Part shown: positions 15,951 through 23,962 of the stretch, in pieces
How the letters are laid out: each line of letters opens with the position of its first letter
Position numbering within the stretch: the first letter of the stretch is position 1
Source of the DNA: an uncultured Erysipelotrichaceae bacterium
Lineage (GTDB): Bacteria; Bacillota_I; Bacilli_A; RF39; UBA660
Direction of reading: 5' to 3'
Assembly: GCA_902773365.1 (NCBI GenBank)
Contig: CACYEG010000033.1
Location: 1-32,337, forward strand
DNA: 32,337 bases
The notes under the pieces: generated by a model
The model's input: only the letters and a program-made list of their open reading frames with translations
Told to the model about the DNA's origin: nothing
The model's database searches: none
Program-made: the position numbers and the translations under genes

Positions 15951-17406
15951 TTCTCCAGTATGCTAAAATCTTTGGTATGATTTTAATTTCTCTATTCAAT
16001 TTTTCTACTAAGTCTTCTTTATCAAACAAATTTAAGGCATTTAAGAATAGTGGATTATCTAATGCAAGAAATTCCGGATAAGTCTTTTCTATTTCAGAAA
16101 CTGTTGTAACTCCCAATTCAGTTAAAACTTCTTTGTTGGCATTTTTGTTATTTTCAAATGAGCCAATTTCATTGTCTGTCTTTTTCAATAATTCGATTAG
16201 TCCGCTTTTTGCATCTACTTTCATAAATTCGTTATTATAAACATTTATGAGTTTATCAATATCAACAGCTGCAAGCTCGTCCAAGATATAGTAGATAAAG
16301 TCAATAGTAAATCCCATACCATTTCCTTCTTCATCTGTCGTAATGATCTTGATTAACTCATCTAGCTCCTTAGCATCCTTTTTGTAATATATTTCACTTT
16401 GGTTTAAAGTTAACTCTAATGGAAGCTCATGTTTTTTTAATACCTCAATGTTTTCTTTTACTCGTTCGGTGTTTTGTTCAAAAGAAGCTCTTGTTTCATC
16501 GCTAAAGTCTTCATATTTTATTCCGTTACTTTCGAATATTTTTTTTAATGGTGATTCTTCTAATTCTTTTTTTTCGTCGTTTTGTAGCGTTTCACTAGAA
16601 ATGTTATCTTCAACTGCTTCTTCAGTAACATGAGATACTTCTATACCACTAGCTTCTTCTTTAAGCGGTTCAACCTCTTCGCTTACTTCATTTACTTTTT
16701 CACTTGGCAATTCTACTTCTTCTAAATCATCTTTAGTATCGTAATCTAATTCTATTTCCTTTAAGTCAAAATCTATTTTAGGATAATCAGTATTTTCTTC
16801 TTCTGAAATAACTGGTTCTTCTACTGATGTATCACTTTCATCTTCTAATATTTTTGCGATATCTTCTTCAAATTTTTCTTTAGTAGCTGTTATTAAATCT
16901 AATAAATCTTCGGTCTTCTTTATATATGCTTCTTGATGATCCTTGAATATTATTAGCTCATTTAGTTCTTTTTCAGCGTCTTCTTTATTAAATTTGTTAA
17001 TTTCGCGTTTTTCCTGTGTGTTTAATAGTTTTGTCTCTATCTTAGCAATTTTTTCTGTCTTGCTAGAAATCTCACCATCGATATCTTCTTCTTCCATTCT
17101 TTGTACTTCACTGTCAGTATATGAAATATCTTTTTTCTTTAAAGATAATTCTTCGATATCGCCTTTCGTTTTATCTCTAAGACGCCCTAGCTCATCTATC
17201 TTCAAATCGCAATCACGTATTGTTGATGAATACGATTCTATTTCCTTCTTTTTATCGTCAATATCCTTTTCTGCTTTTTGAAGAGGTTCATATCTATCGT
17301 TAAAATCATTGTAAAATTTATCGAATAAAGTGGCAACTGAATCAACTAGTGTCTTTACGCTGTCTATTCTTTCATAGTCACTTGCCTCGTATTTTATTCT
17401 CATCAT
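15943..17406 (-). CDS. Unknown coiled-coil protein encoded upstream of ftsA
   Basis: A 487-residue soluble protein that I do not recognise. Residues about 40-190 are charged heptad-like helices, a probable coiled coil. Residues about 190-290 are an acidic, low-complexity linker rich in Glu, Asp and Ser. Residues about 290-487 look like a compact helical domain with hydrophobic positions (for example FTIDFIYYILDELAAVDI and FLALDNPLFLNALNLF). There is no signal peptide or membrane helix. The ATG at 17406 is preceded by AAGGGTG. It has a promoter that overlaps the uvrC terminator and lies next to ftsA in the same direction, which is the only hint of a cell-division or cytoskeletal role. It could also be an unrelated structural or scaffold protein. 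Confidence 0.8.
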   Translation of the reverse strand: MMRIKYEASDYERIDSVKTLVDSVATLFDKFYNDFNDRYEPLQKAEKDIDDKKKEIESYSSTIRDCDLKIDELGRLRDKTKGDIEELSLKKKDISYTDSEVQRMEEEDIDGEISSKTEKIAKIETKLLNTQEKREINKFNKEDAEKELNELIIFKDHQEAYIKKTEDLLDLITATKEKFEEDIAKILEDESDTSVEEPVISEEENTDYPKIDFDLKEIELDYDTKDDLEEVELPSEKVNEVSEEVEPLKEEASGIEVSHVTEEAVEDNISSETLQNDEKKELEESPLKKIFESNGIKYEDFSDETRASFEQNTERVKENIEVLKKHELPLELTLNQSEIYYKKDAKELDELIKIITTDEEGNGMGFTIDFIYYILDELAAVDIDKLINVYNNEFMKVDAKSGLIELLKKTDNEIGSFENNKNANKEVLTELGVTTVSEIEKTYPEFLALDNPLFLNALNLFDKEDLVEKLNREIKIIPKILAYWRKN

Positions 17407-17433
17407 ATTAACACACCCTTTTATTCTACTAAC

Positions 17434-17462
17434 ATTCTAGCAAAATAACCCTTTTTTGTAAA
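17434..17462 (-). promoter_or_regulatory. Promoter for the coiled-coil gene, overlapping the uvrC terminator
   Basis: TTTACA (17457-17462) and TAGAAT (17434-17439) with a 17-base spacer. The -35 element lies at the loop edge of the uvrC terminator hairpin. Confidence 0.5.
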
Positions 17463-17470
17463 GAGTTATT
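17441..17470 (-). terminator. Terminator after uvrC
   Basis: AATAACTCTT and AAGGGTTATT form a ten-pair stem (one T-G) around a seven-base loop on the minus strand, with TTTT at the 3' side. It overlaps the uvrC stop codon. Confidence 0.6.
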
Positions 17471-19238
17471 GTTTATTAGAATTATAATTAATTAAATATT
17501 TTTTCAAACTTATAGCAATAGACTCTGGTATAACTTCTTTAAGATCATCAATTGTTGCACCACTAATATTTTTTAAGCTGCCAAATTTTTTTATCAGTGC
17601 CTTTTTCCTTTTTTCCCCAAGTCCTTCAACATTATCTAAAACACTTGAGAGGCTTCCCTTAGACCTAATTTGCCTATGGTACGATATTGTAAATCTGTGT
17701 ACTTCATCTTGCATGCGCGTAAGATAATGAAACACATCGCTAGTCCTATCAAGCTCTACAGTATTCATTTTTTCATCAACCAAGTCACTGGTTTTGTGCT
17801 TATCATTCTTCTTAAGACCAATTAATTTAATTTTTAAATTTAAGCTATCTAATATTTCTTTTGCAGCATTTAATTGCAATTCTCCACCATCGATGATTAT
17901 CAAATACGGCTTTTCTTGGTGTTCCATAAGCATACGATAATATCTTCTATATAAGACCTCTTTCATAGATGAGTAGTCATCATTTTGGTCAATGCTAATT
18001 TTGAATTTTCTATAATCGCTTTTAGAAGGAACCCCATCTTTAAATACTACCATGCCACTAACAGTGTATTCTCCAAAAAGATGAGCGTTATCGAATAAAT
18101 CAATTCTGTAAAGTTTTTTAAGTCCTAATAATTCTCTTAAAGCTTCATTTGCTAAAACTGTTCTCGATTCATCTCTTTTAATTAATTCTATTTCATTTTT
18201 AAGAGCTATTTCGGCATTTTTACATGCTAAATCCAAAAGCTTTTTCTTATCACCCTTTATACTCGACGTAACCTTAATATTTAGTAGATTGCTAAGAGCC
18301 TCTATATTTAAGCTGTTATTTACTATTAATTCGTGAGGTATTTCATTTTTTGAATAGTATAATCCTATAAAATTTTCTAAATCTTCAATATAATTATCTA
18401 CTATTGCAAATATCTCGTTTTTACTTCCTAAAAGTTTACCATGCCGAATAAAGAATATTACAACACTTATATATCCATTCTCTACATAGAAATTAATTAT
18501 ATCTCTATTTACTAAATCATGTAATTCGACTTTTTGTCTATCCAATACTTTTGTGATATAGTCTAATTCATCTTTTAATTCTTTAGCTACTTCGTAATTC
18601 ATCTTCTCGCTATGATAGGAAATTTTATCGACAATTTTTTGTTTAATTATAGTATCGTTTCCTCGTAAAAACGACAATATTTCGCTTTCCATTTGTTCGA
18701 TTTCATTATTATCGGGCTTTTTTACACAGTAACCCAAGCATTCGCCAATATGATAGTATAAACAGACTTCCTTTGGTGTAGTTTCGCACTTTTTTAGTGG
18801 ATATAGTCTGTTTAATAAATTGACTATTCTTCTTGCAGCGTACTGATTTGGAAACGGCCCAAACAAAAGCCTATCCTTCATCTTTTTAACATTTAGATAC
18901 CTAATAATTCGAAGTTTTGGATATGGTGATTTGATATATTCTATGTATGGATAACTCTTGTCATCTTTTAAAAGGATATTATATTTTGGATCATACTTTT
19001 TTATTAAGTTTAATTCTAATATGAACGCTTCATTCTCAGTAGAAGTTACAATGTATTTAAAATACGCTACTTCACTGACCATTTTTTTAGTTTTACCAGT
19101 TACGCGTCCTGTAAAATAGGAAGAAAGTCTATTTTTTAAATCTTTCGCCTTTCCGACATATATGACTATATCGCTGGCATTATACATTTGGTAGCTGCCG
19201 GGTAAATGTGGCACTACTCCAAGTTCATTTTTAAACAT
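17466..19238 (-). CDS. uvrC: Excinuclease ABC subunit C (UvrC)
   Basis: The nuclease of nucleotide excision repair, which cuts on both sides of a lesion bound by UvrB. The 590-residue protein has the N-terminal GIY-YIG nuclease domain (about residues 13-90, with IVIYVGKAKDLKNRL), a cysteine cluster Cys151, 159, 167 and 171 matching the iron-sulphur ligand region of UvrC, a UVR motif for UvrB contact (about 205-240), the RNase H-like 5' nuclease domain in the second half, and C-terminal helix-hairpin-helix DNA-binding motifs (VEGLGEKRKKALIKKFGS). The length matches the family. The ATG at 19238 has AAGGAGG seven bases upstream. It is divergent from the plus-strand IMPACT gene. Confidence 0.98.
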   Translation of the reverse strand: MFKNELGVVPHLPGSYQMYNASDIVIYVGKAKDLKNRLSSYFTGRVTGKTKKMVSEVAYFKYIVTSTENEAFILELNLIKKYDPKYNILLKDDKSYPYIEYIKSPYPKLRIIRYLNVKKMKDRLLFGPFPNQYAARRIVNLLNRLYPLKKCETTPKEVCLYYHIGECLGYCVKKPDNNEIEQMESEILSFLRGNDTIIKQKIVDKISYHSEKMNYEVAKELKDELDYITKVLDRQKVELHDLVNRDIINFYVENGYISVVIFFIRHGKLLGSKNEIFAIVDNYIEDLENFIGLYYSKNEIPHELIVNNSLNIEALSNLLNIKVTSSIKGDKKKLLDLACKNAEIALKNEIELIKRDESRTVLANEALRELLGLKKLYRIDLFDNAHLFGEYTVSGMVVFKDGVPSKSDYRKFKISIDQNDDYSSMKEVLYRRYYRMLMEHQEKPYLIIIDGGELQLNAAKEILDSLNLKIKLIGLKKNDKHKTSDLVDEKMNTVELDRTSDVFHYLTRMQDEVHRFTISYHRQIRSKGSLSSVLDNVEGLGEKRKKALIKKFGSLKNISGATIDDLKEVIPESIAISLKKYLINYNSNKQ

Positions 19239-19259
19239 ATCTTTCCTCCTTCATCTGAT

Positions 19260-19295
19260 ATTATACTACAATATTAGGCAAAAATAAGATATAAT
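19260..19295. promoter_or_regulatory. Divergent promoter region between uvrC and the IMPACT gene
   Basis: The 73-base gap holds a TATAAT on each strand: plus strand 19290-19295, with a weak TACAAT 17 bases upstream (19267-19272), and minus strand 19260-19265 towards uvrC, without a good -35. A uvrC transcript from here would have a very short leader. Confidence 0.4.
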
Positions 19296-19311
19296 TTGTA
19301 TAGGTGATTTT

Positions 19312-19668
19312 ATGGAACTTGTTAATACATATACATATGAAGTTAAAAAATCAAAGTTTATTGGATACTTATATAAAATAGAAAACGAAAGTGAAGTTAA
19401 AAATATTATAAATAAGCTATGGATAGATAATAAAAAAGCAAGACATATACCGTACGCGTATAGATTTAAAAACACTGCAGGAAAGACTGATGATAAGGAG
19501 CCTTCAAATACTGCAGGTATGCCCATTTTAAAAGCGTTAGATAGAAACAAATGTGAAGGATACTTAATTGCCATTGTTCGTTATTTTGGTGGAACAAAAT
19601 TGGGCGCTGGTCCTCTACTCCGATCTTATTCTTTAGTAGCAAACGAAGTATTAAAAAACAATAGTTAG
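19312..19668 (+). CDS. Short IMPACT (YigZ/YvyE) family protein
   Basis: A 118-residue protein matching the N-terminal IMPACT domain (UPF0029): SKFIGYLYKI near the start, then AGKTDDKEPSNTAGMPIL and IVRYFGGTKLGAGPLLRSY, which are the family's conserved blocks. Bacterial YigZ and YvyE have about 200-217 residues with a second, ferredoxin-like DUF1949 domain; that domain is missing here and there is no continuation in any frame after the TAG at 19666, so it is a naturally short form or an old truncation. Function in bacteria is not settled; the eukaryotic homologue acts in translation control. AGGTGA precedes the ATG by four or five bases. It is the first of two plus-strand genes. Confidence 0.9.
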   Translation: MELVNTYTYEVKKSKFIGYLYKIENESEVKNIINKLWIDNKKARHIPYAYRFKNTAGKTDDKEPSNTAGMPILKALDRNKCEGYLIAIVRYFGGTKLGAGPLLRSYSLVANEVLKNNS

Positions 19669-19724
19669 GACATTTACCTATGCGTTGAGTGTTACTACCA
19701 ATAGAATATTATTAGGTGAAACAC

Positions 19725-20513
19725 ATGGTAAATTTTTTTATACATTTAAACCCTGTAATTCAAGCATTAATTGCTACGATAGTGACATATTTGTTCACTG
19801 TCCTTGGAAGTGCATTAGTATTTCCTTTTAAGAATGTTAATCGCAATATAATGGACGGGATGCTCGGCATTGCAAGTGGAGTAATGATTGCTGCAAGCTT
19901 TTTTAGTCTTTTATCGCCTGCAATAGAAAGTGCAAATACTTTAGGGCTTACGCCTTGGATTATAGTATCGATTGGATTCGCTTGTGGAGGAGTATTACTA
20001 TTTTTAACTGATAAAATATCTTCGAATTTTTTAGATAAATATCCTGATGCTTCCAAAAAAAAGCGAACCTTTATGCTAATGTTCTCAATTACTATTCATA
20101 ACATACCAGAAGGTTTAGTTGTCGGTCTTGCTTTTGGTTCAATTCCTTATAACAATACAACTTTAGTAAGTGCTTGCCTATTAGCCCTCGGTATAGGTAT
20201 ACAAAATTTTCCTGAAGGAAGTGCTTTATCTCTTCCGTTTAGAAGAGATGGTATGAGGCCCTTTAAAGCATTCTTTTTGGGGCAAATTAGCGGAATAGTA
20301 GAGCCTATCGCAGGTGTATTAGGAGCTCTTTTAGTACTTAAGGTACAATCTATTTTACCATTTATGCTGTCTTTTGCCGCTGGTGCTATGATCTATGTCG
20401 TAGTAGAAGAATTAATACCAGAAAGTCAAGCAAACAAAAGAAAAGACCTAATGGCCTTATTTACTATATTGGGTTTTATTATAATGATGATACTAGATGT
20501 CGCCTTATCTTAG
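19725..20513 (+). CDS. ZIP family divalent metal transporter (GufA/BbZIP type)
   Basis: A 262-residue membrane protein with about eight helices, expected to import zinc or a related divalent metal. TM4 carries HNIPEG and TM5 carries QNFPEG; this His/Gln pairing matches the binuclear metal site of the GufA/BbZIP subgroup (His and Gln at the M1 site) and not ZupT, which has His in both. A further conserved VVEELIPE lies in TM6. A charged loop, DKYPDASKKKR, precedes TM4. The start is ATG 19725, preceded by AGGTGA at five bases; a GTG nine bases earlier overlaps that site. It follows the IMPACT gene by 56 bases and overlaps the end of the convergent minus-strand gene by nine bases. Confidence 0.92.
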   Translation: MVNFFIHLNPVIQALIATIVTYLFTVLGSALVFPFKNVNRNIMDGMLGIASGVMIAASFFSLLSPAIESANTLGLTPWIIVSIGFACGGVLLFLTDKISSNFLDKYPDASKKKRTFMLMFSITIHNIPEGLVVGLAFGSIPYNNTTLVSACLLALGIGIQNFPEGSALSLPFRRDGMRPFKAFFLGQISGIVEPIAGVLGALLVLKVQSILPFMLSFAAGAMIYVVVEELIPESQANKRKDLMALFTILGFIIMMILDVALS

Positions 20514-21161
20514 ATAATTAGAGAATATAAGAAAAAACCATAGCAATACAACTAATATCACGATTATACTGATGACATAATTTGCATTTGCAAGTACATG
20601 TCCTTTGTTATCTTCATATATTGCAACTTTAGGAGCTTCCTTTTTAGGTGGAAGTTTTTTTTCTGTATTATCCTTGTTGATATCCTCTATATCAAATTCG
20701 CAAGTACGTACAAATTCGCCGTTTTCGTTCATCGATGAATCGAGGAAAAATTGTTTATTGACATTCAGTGTAGTAGTAGAACAATAAGTGCTTTCTGTAT
20801 CGTAACTTTTGATTATGTAGCCACTTTCTGTTTCTATAAACGGCATGATTGTGAACTTGATATTTCCAGCAATGAAACTGAAACCATAGTCTTCATTCCA
20901 ATTATATTTTAAAGAATCCCACCCCTGAATATACAAAAAATTACTCCGAATAATTTGTCTAATATTCGAGATTACTTCCTTTTTACAAATCAATACGATG
21001 TCTTTGAAGTGTTCTTCCTTTTCACCACTCCATAGTGCGTTTGCATATTTTTTACAAAAGTACACATTATTAAACACTACAGGCATCTTCTTTAAAATTT
21101 CCTTCGCTGCTAATAATTCTGAAGTAGTGAAATCTAAATAATACGTATACTTAGTTATCAT
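20505..21161 (-). CDS. Unknown tail-anchored protein
   Basis: A 218-residue protein I do not recognise. Residues 1-160 look like a soluble cytoplasmic alpha/beta domain with several aromatic residues (for example SNFLYIQGWDSLKYNW) and no signal peptide. A basic, proline-containing linker (KKLPPKKEAPK) follows, and residues about 193-217 form one hydrophobic C-terminal helix, so the protein is probably anchored by its tail with the main domain in the cytoplasm. GAGGTG lies four bases before the ATG. A good promoter overlaps the end of the upstream permease gene. The 3' end overlaps the convergent ZIP gene by nine bases. Confidence 0.78.
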   Translation of the reverse strand: MITKYTYYLDFTTSELLAAKEILKKMPVVFNNVYFCKKYANALWSGEKEEHFKDIVLICKKEVISNIRQIIRSNFLYIQGWDSLKYNWNEDYGFSFIAGNIKFTIMPFIETESGYIIKSYDTESTYCSTTTLNVNKQFFLDSSMNENGEFVRTCEFDIEDINKDNTEKKLPPKKEAPKVAIYEDNKGHVLANANYVISIIVILVVLLWFFLIFSNYLR

Positions 21162-21183
21162 ATGCCACCTCTATCTTAAATAG

Positions 21184-21212
21184 ATTATATCATTGAGCTT
21201 TTTTTTGTTCAA
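21184..21212 (-). promoter_or_regulatory. Sigma-A type promoter for the tail-anchored protein gene
   Basis: TTGAAC (21207-21212) and TATAAT (21184-21189) with a 17-base spacer; the -35 lies inside the last codons of the upstream permease gene. Confidence 0.55.
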
Positions 21213-22353
21213 GTTTTTTATCAATATGATTTTTTATTATAGAATATATTATTGCAAATATTGGTACACCAAAAATCATACCGACAAAACCGAATAGTTT
21301 TCCAAACAACAGTATGGAAAATAATACCCAAAAGCTTTTTAATCCTGTCTTGTTGCCAATCATTTTAGGACCTAATATATTTCCATCGAATTGTTGAATT
21401 AAGAATACAAGAATAATGAATGTTAATGCTTTAGCTGGATCTATCATAAGCAATAATAGTGCACATGGTGCAGCACCAATTATCGGACCAAAATAAGGAA
21501 TTATATTTGTAACTCCAACAATAATAGAAATAATTAATGCATATGGAACGTTAAAAATAGCCATGACAATAAATGTAATTAGTCCTATAATAAACGAATC
21601 AATGATTTTGGCAGTCATAAATCCACCAAAAATCTTGTCGGTAAAAGTTAGGGAATTCATAAATGAATTATATGCTTTATCAGGTAAAATAGTCGCTATT
21701 GTTTTTTTGGCGCCCTTAATAAAGTTTTCTTTGTCGAATAAAACATAAATTGATACTACTAAACCGATTGCAACGTTTACTACTCCGCTAACAAAACTCG
21801 TTACACTGTTTGCTATATTGGTAACAACACTATCAGCAGAAGGTACCATTATATTTGTTATATACTCTGTAATGTTCATGTTTATTTTTTCTATGCTAGT
21901 AGATAATTCCGGATTATTTCTAAGTACATTTTTTAAATAATCATAAATATTATTTATATATGTTGGTATATTATTTATCATTACTTGTAGACTATCTAGA
22001 AGATTTGGAACTATAAACAAAATGAAAAGGAATATAATTGTTGCAACAATTAGATATGTTATTAAAAGGGAAACAATTCTATTAAACTTCTGATGTCTTT
22101 TATCATCTCTAAATATCTTAGGGGTTATTTTTTTTGATATAATTTTTTCAAATACTTTTAATAAAGGATTTAATAAATATGCGAATAATATGCCAAGTAG
22201 TATAGGAGAAAGTGCTCTAAATATACTCACTATAATGTTTGTTATAATATGTAAACGCAATAAAATGAAATATAAGACTATACAAGAAGCGAGTGATATA
22301 AAAAGTGTGAATCCTAATTTAACATAATCATTGTTTTTTAATTTATTTTTCAT
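21190..22353 (-). CDS. AI-2E family membrane permease
   Basis: A 387-residue protein of the AI-2E transporter family (PF01594; E. coli TqsA/YdgG, B. subtilis YtvI/YueF relatives). It shows about eight membrane helices: two at the N-terminus, an amphipathic middle region rich in Asn/Ile, and the conserved C-terminal cluster with IIPYFGPIIGAAPCALL and LIQQFDGNILGPKMIGNKTGL, the family's most recognisable motifs. Members include signal-molecule exporters and sodium/proton antiporters, so the substrate cannot be named. The ATG at 22353 has AGGAGG four bases upstream. It follows the small anchored protein by eight bases and is probably co-transcribed with it and fmt. Confidence 0.92.
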   Translation of the reverse strand: MKNKLKNNDYVKLGFTLFISLASCIVLYFILLRLHIITNIIVSIFRALSPILLGILFAYLLNPLLKVFEKIISKKITPKIFRDDKRHQKFNRIVSLLITYLIVATIIFLFILFIVPNLLDSLQVMINNIPTYINNIYDYLKNVLRNNPELSTSIEKINMNITEYITNIMVPSADSVVTNIANSVTSFVSGVVNVAIGLVVSIYVLFDKENFIKGAKKTIATILPDKAYNSFMNSLTFTDKIFGGFMTAKIIDSFIIGLITFIVMAIFNVPYALIISIIVGVTNIIPYFGPIIGAAPCALLLLMIDPAKALTFIILVFLIQQFDGNILGPKMIGNKTGLKSFWVLFSILLFGKLFGFVGMIFGVPIFAIIYSIIKNHIDKKLEQKKAQ

Positions 22354-22361
22354 AAAACCTC

Positions 22362-22970
22362 CTAATAATTAAATTCATAAACATATGAGTATTCACCAGA
22401 TGTAATTTCTATTTTAAAAATGCTTTCTGCATCAGTGTAGATTATATATGAAGTTCCATCAATGTTATATGTGTATATCGTATTATTTTCTTGACGATTT
22501 ATTATCGCAGAAGACGAATTAAATGTAGCAAAAAGATCTTTAAACATCAAATTCTTTTTTTCGATGTTTTGATACAAGTCATCATATTCTTCTTCTTTAT
22601 CTTTAGTAACTTTAAAAACTTTATCTTCGACAATTTTATATTTGATTATTTCATCATTATTTTCTCTATAACCGGTATCAATGCCATCTATTATTTTACC
22701 ATCAAAGATTACACTACCATTACCACTAATTGTATATTTATATGAATGATTTGCTTTTAAAAGTTTTTCTTGTTTATCAAGAAAAGAAATACTTTGTGTC
22801 ATATTTTTTTCATTAGTTTCGGTATTTTTAATAACTTCATTATTATTTGTAAAACTTCCAGAGAGTGCTAAAAATGACACTGTAAAAATAAGAAAAGCAA
22901 AATAAAGTGATAATTTTATTTTAGTCGGCCCTTTTTCAGTTTTCATTATTTCTTGTAATTTATTTTTCAT
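22362..22970 (-). CDS. Unknown anchored or secreted protein
   Basis: A 202-residue protein without a family I recognise. It has a basic N-terminus, one hydrophobic helix (about residues 18-40) without a lipobox cysteine, a polar Asn/Glu/Lys-rich stretch, then a beta-rich domain (for example SYKYTISGNGSVIFDGKIIDG and SYIIYTDAESIFKIEIT). This suggests a single-pass anchored extracytoplasmic domain that resembles, in style only, small lipoprotein-like domains. The ATG at 22970 has AGGAG about nine bases upstream, and the gene overlaps the end of fmt by 11 bases, so it depends on fmt transcription. The following permease gene starts eight bases after it. Confidence 0.78.
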   Translation of the reverse strand: MKNKLQEIMKTEKGPTKIKLSLYFAFLIFTVSFLALSGSFTNNNEVIKNTETNEKNMTQSISFLDKQEKLLKANHSYKYTISGNGSVIFDGKIIDGIDTGYRENNDEIIKYKIVEDKVFKVTKDKEEEYDDLYQNIEKKNLMFKDLFATFNSSSAIINRQENNTIYTYNIDGTSYIIYTDAESIFKIEITSGEYSYVYEFNY

Positions 22971-23898
22971 TACACATCACTCCTATAAGTTTCTCTTTTT
23001 TTACTCCATTTAAGTAATCCTTAACTTCGACTTTATTTTTTCCAGATAATTTAATAGTTTTTATAATGATTTCACCATCACTAGTTCCTATTCCGATACC
23101 ATCTTTATATGTAGCACTAATCATACCTGGAGTACTTTTCTTATTACCAATCGATGATCTATATACTTTTACGACTTCCTTATTCAATAAAAAATAAGCA
23201 CCAGGATTAGGGTTTAATGCCCGTATTTGATTATATATCTCTTGAGAAGTTCGATTAAAGTCGATGAATTCGTCATCTTTAGTAATAATTTTAGCATATG
23301 TTGCATCATTATCGTTTTGCTTAGTTCTTGAAGAAGAACCAGAAATGATTTTTGGAAGTATATCAAGTAGTAAATTGTTTGCAGATAAGACCAACTTCTT
23401 AGATAAGCTTTCCAAATCATCGTCTAATGATATTTCAACTTCACTTTTCTCTATTATATCGCCTGTATCCATGTGTTCATCCATATACATGATAGTAATG
23501 CCCGTTTTTTTATGTCCCTCCATAATTGCTCTGTGAATTGGTGCGCCTCCTCTTAGTTTTGGTAGAAGAGATGCATGAACATTGATGCATCCTAAAGAAG
23601 GCAAATCCAAAAGCTCTTTCGGTATAATTTGGCCATATGCACAAGTGATAATAATGTCAGGTTTTGATTTTTTGATGGCATCCATGTCCTTTTTTATATT
23701 ATCTGGTGTAAATACTTCTAGATTGTTATTAAGTGCAAAAGTTTTTACTGGGCTCGGCGTCAATATTTTTTTTCTGCCAACTATACTATCTGGCTGACTG
23801 ACTACAAGTACTACGTTAAAATTGTTTACTAATAAGTTATTTAGTATTTCTTTAGCAAAATCGCTAGTTCCCATAAAAACTATTCTAGTGTCTTTCAT
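22960..23898 (-). CDS. fmt: Methionyl-tRNA formyltransferase
   Basis: Formylates the initiator Met-tRNA using 10-formyl-tetrahydrofolate. The 312-residue protein has the expected length (E. coli 315) and the catalytic core INVHASLLPKLRGGAPIHRA, with the Asn, His and the SLLP loop, and the later Asp in MDEHMDTGDI. The C-terminal OB-like domain (about 205-312) includes the tRNA-binding region, with GAYFLL. The start is ATG 23898 with AGGTGA five bases upstream; a GTG nine bases earlier overlaps that site. In many Bacillota fmt is next to def or priA; neither is here. It begins just after the LCP terminator. Confidence 0.97.
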   Translation of the reverse strand: MKDTRIVFMGTSDFAKEILNNLLVNNFNVVLVVSQPDSIVGRKKILTPSPVKTFALNNNLEVFTPDNIKKDMDAIKKSKPDIIITCAYGQIIPKELLDLPSLGCINVHASLLPKLRGGAPIHRAIMEGHKKTGITIMYMDEHMDTGDIIEKSEVEISLDDDLESLSKKLVLSANNLLLDILPKIISGSSSRTKQNDNDATYAKIITKDDEFIDFNRTSQEIYNQIRALNPNPGAYFLLNKEVVKVYRSSIGNKKSTPGMISATYKDGIGIGTSDGEIIIKTIKLSGKNKVEVKDYLNGVKKEKLIGVMCNEK

Positions 23899-23937
23899 CT
23901 TGCTCACCTACTTACATTCTACCATAAAATTAGCAAT

Positions 23938-23962
23938 AATAAAAGCATGTCGCCATGCCTTA
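23938..23962 (-). terminator. Terminator after the LCP gene
   Basis: AAGGCATG and CATGCTTT pair on the minus strand around a GCGA tetraloop and are followed by TATT. It overlaps the stop codon of the LCP gene. Confidence 0.75.

Noticed and set aside
19725..20513. Loss of a metal-binding histidine in TM5 of the ZIP transporter (QNFPEG)
   Set aside because: Gln at this position is normal in the GufA/BbZIP subgroup, so the site is not damaged.
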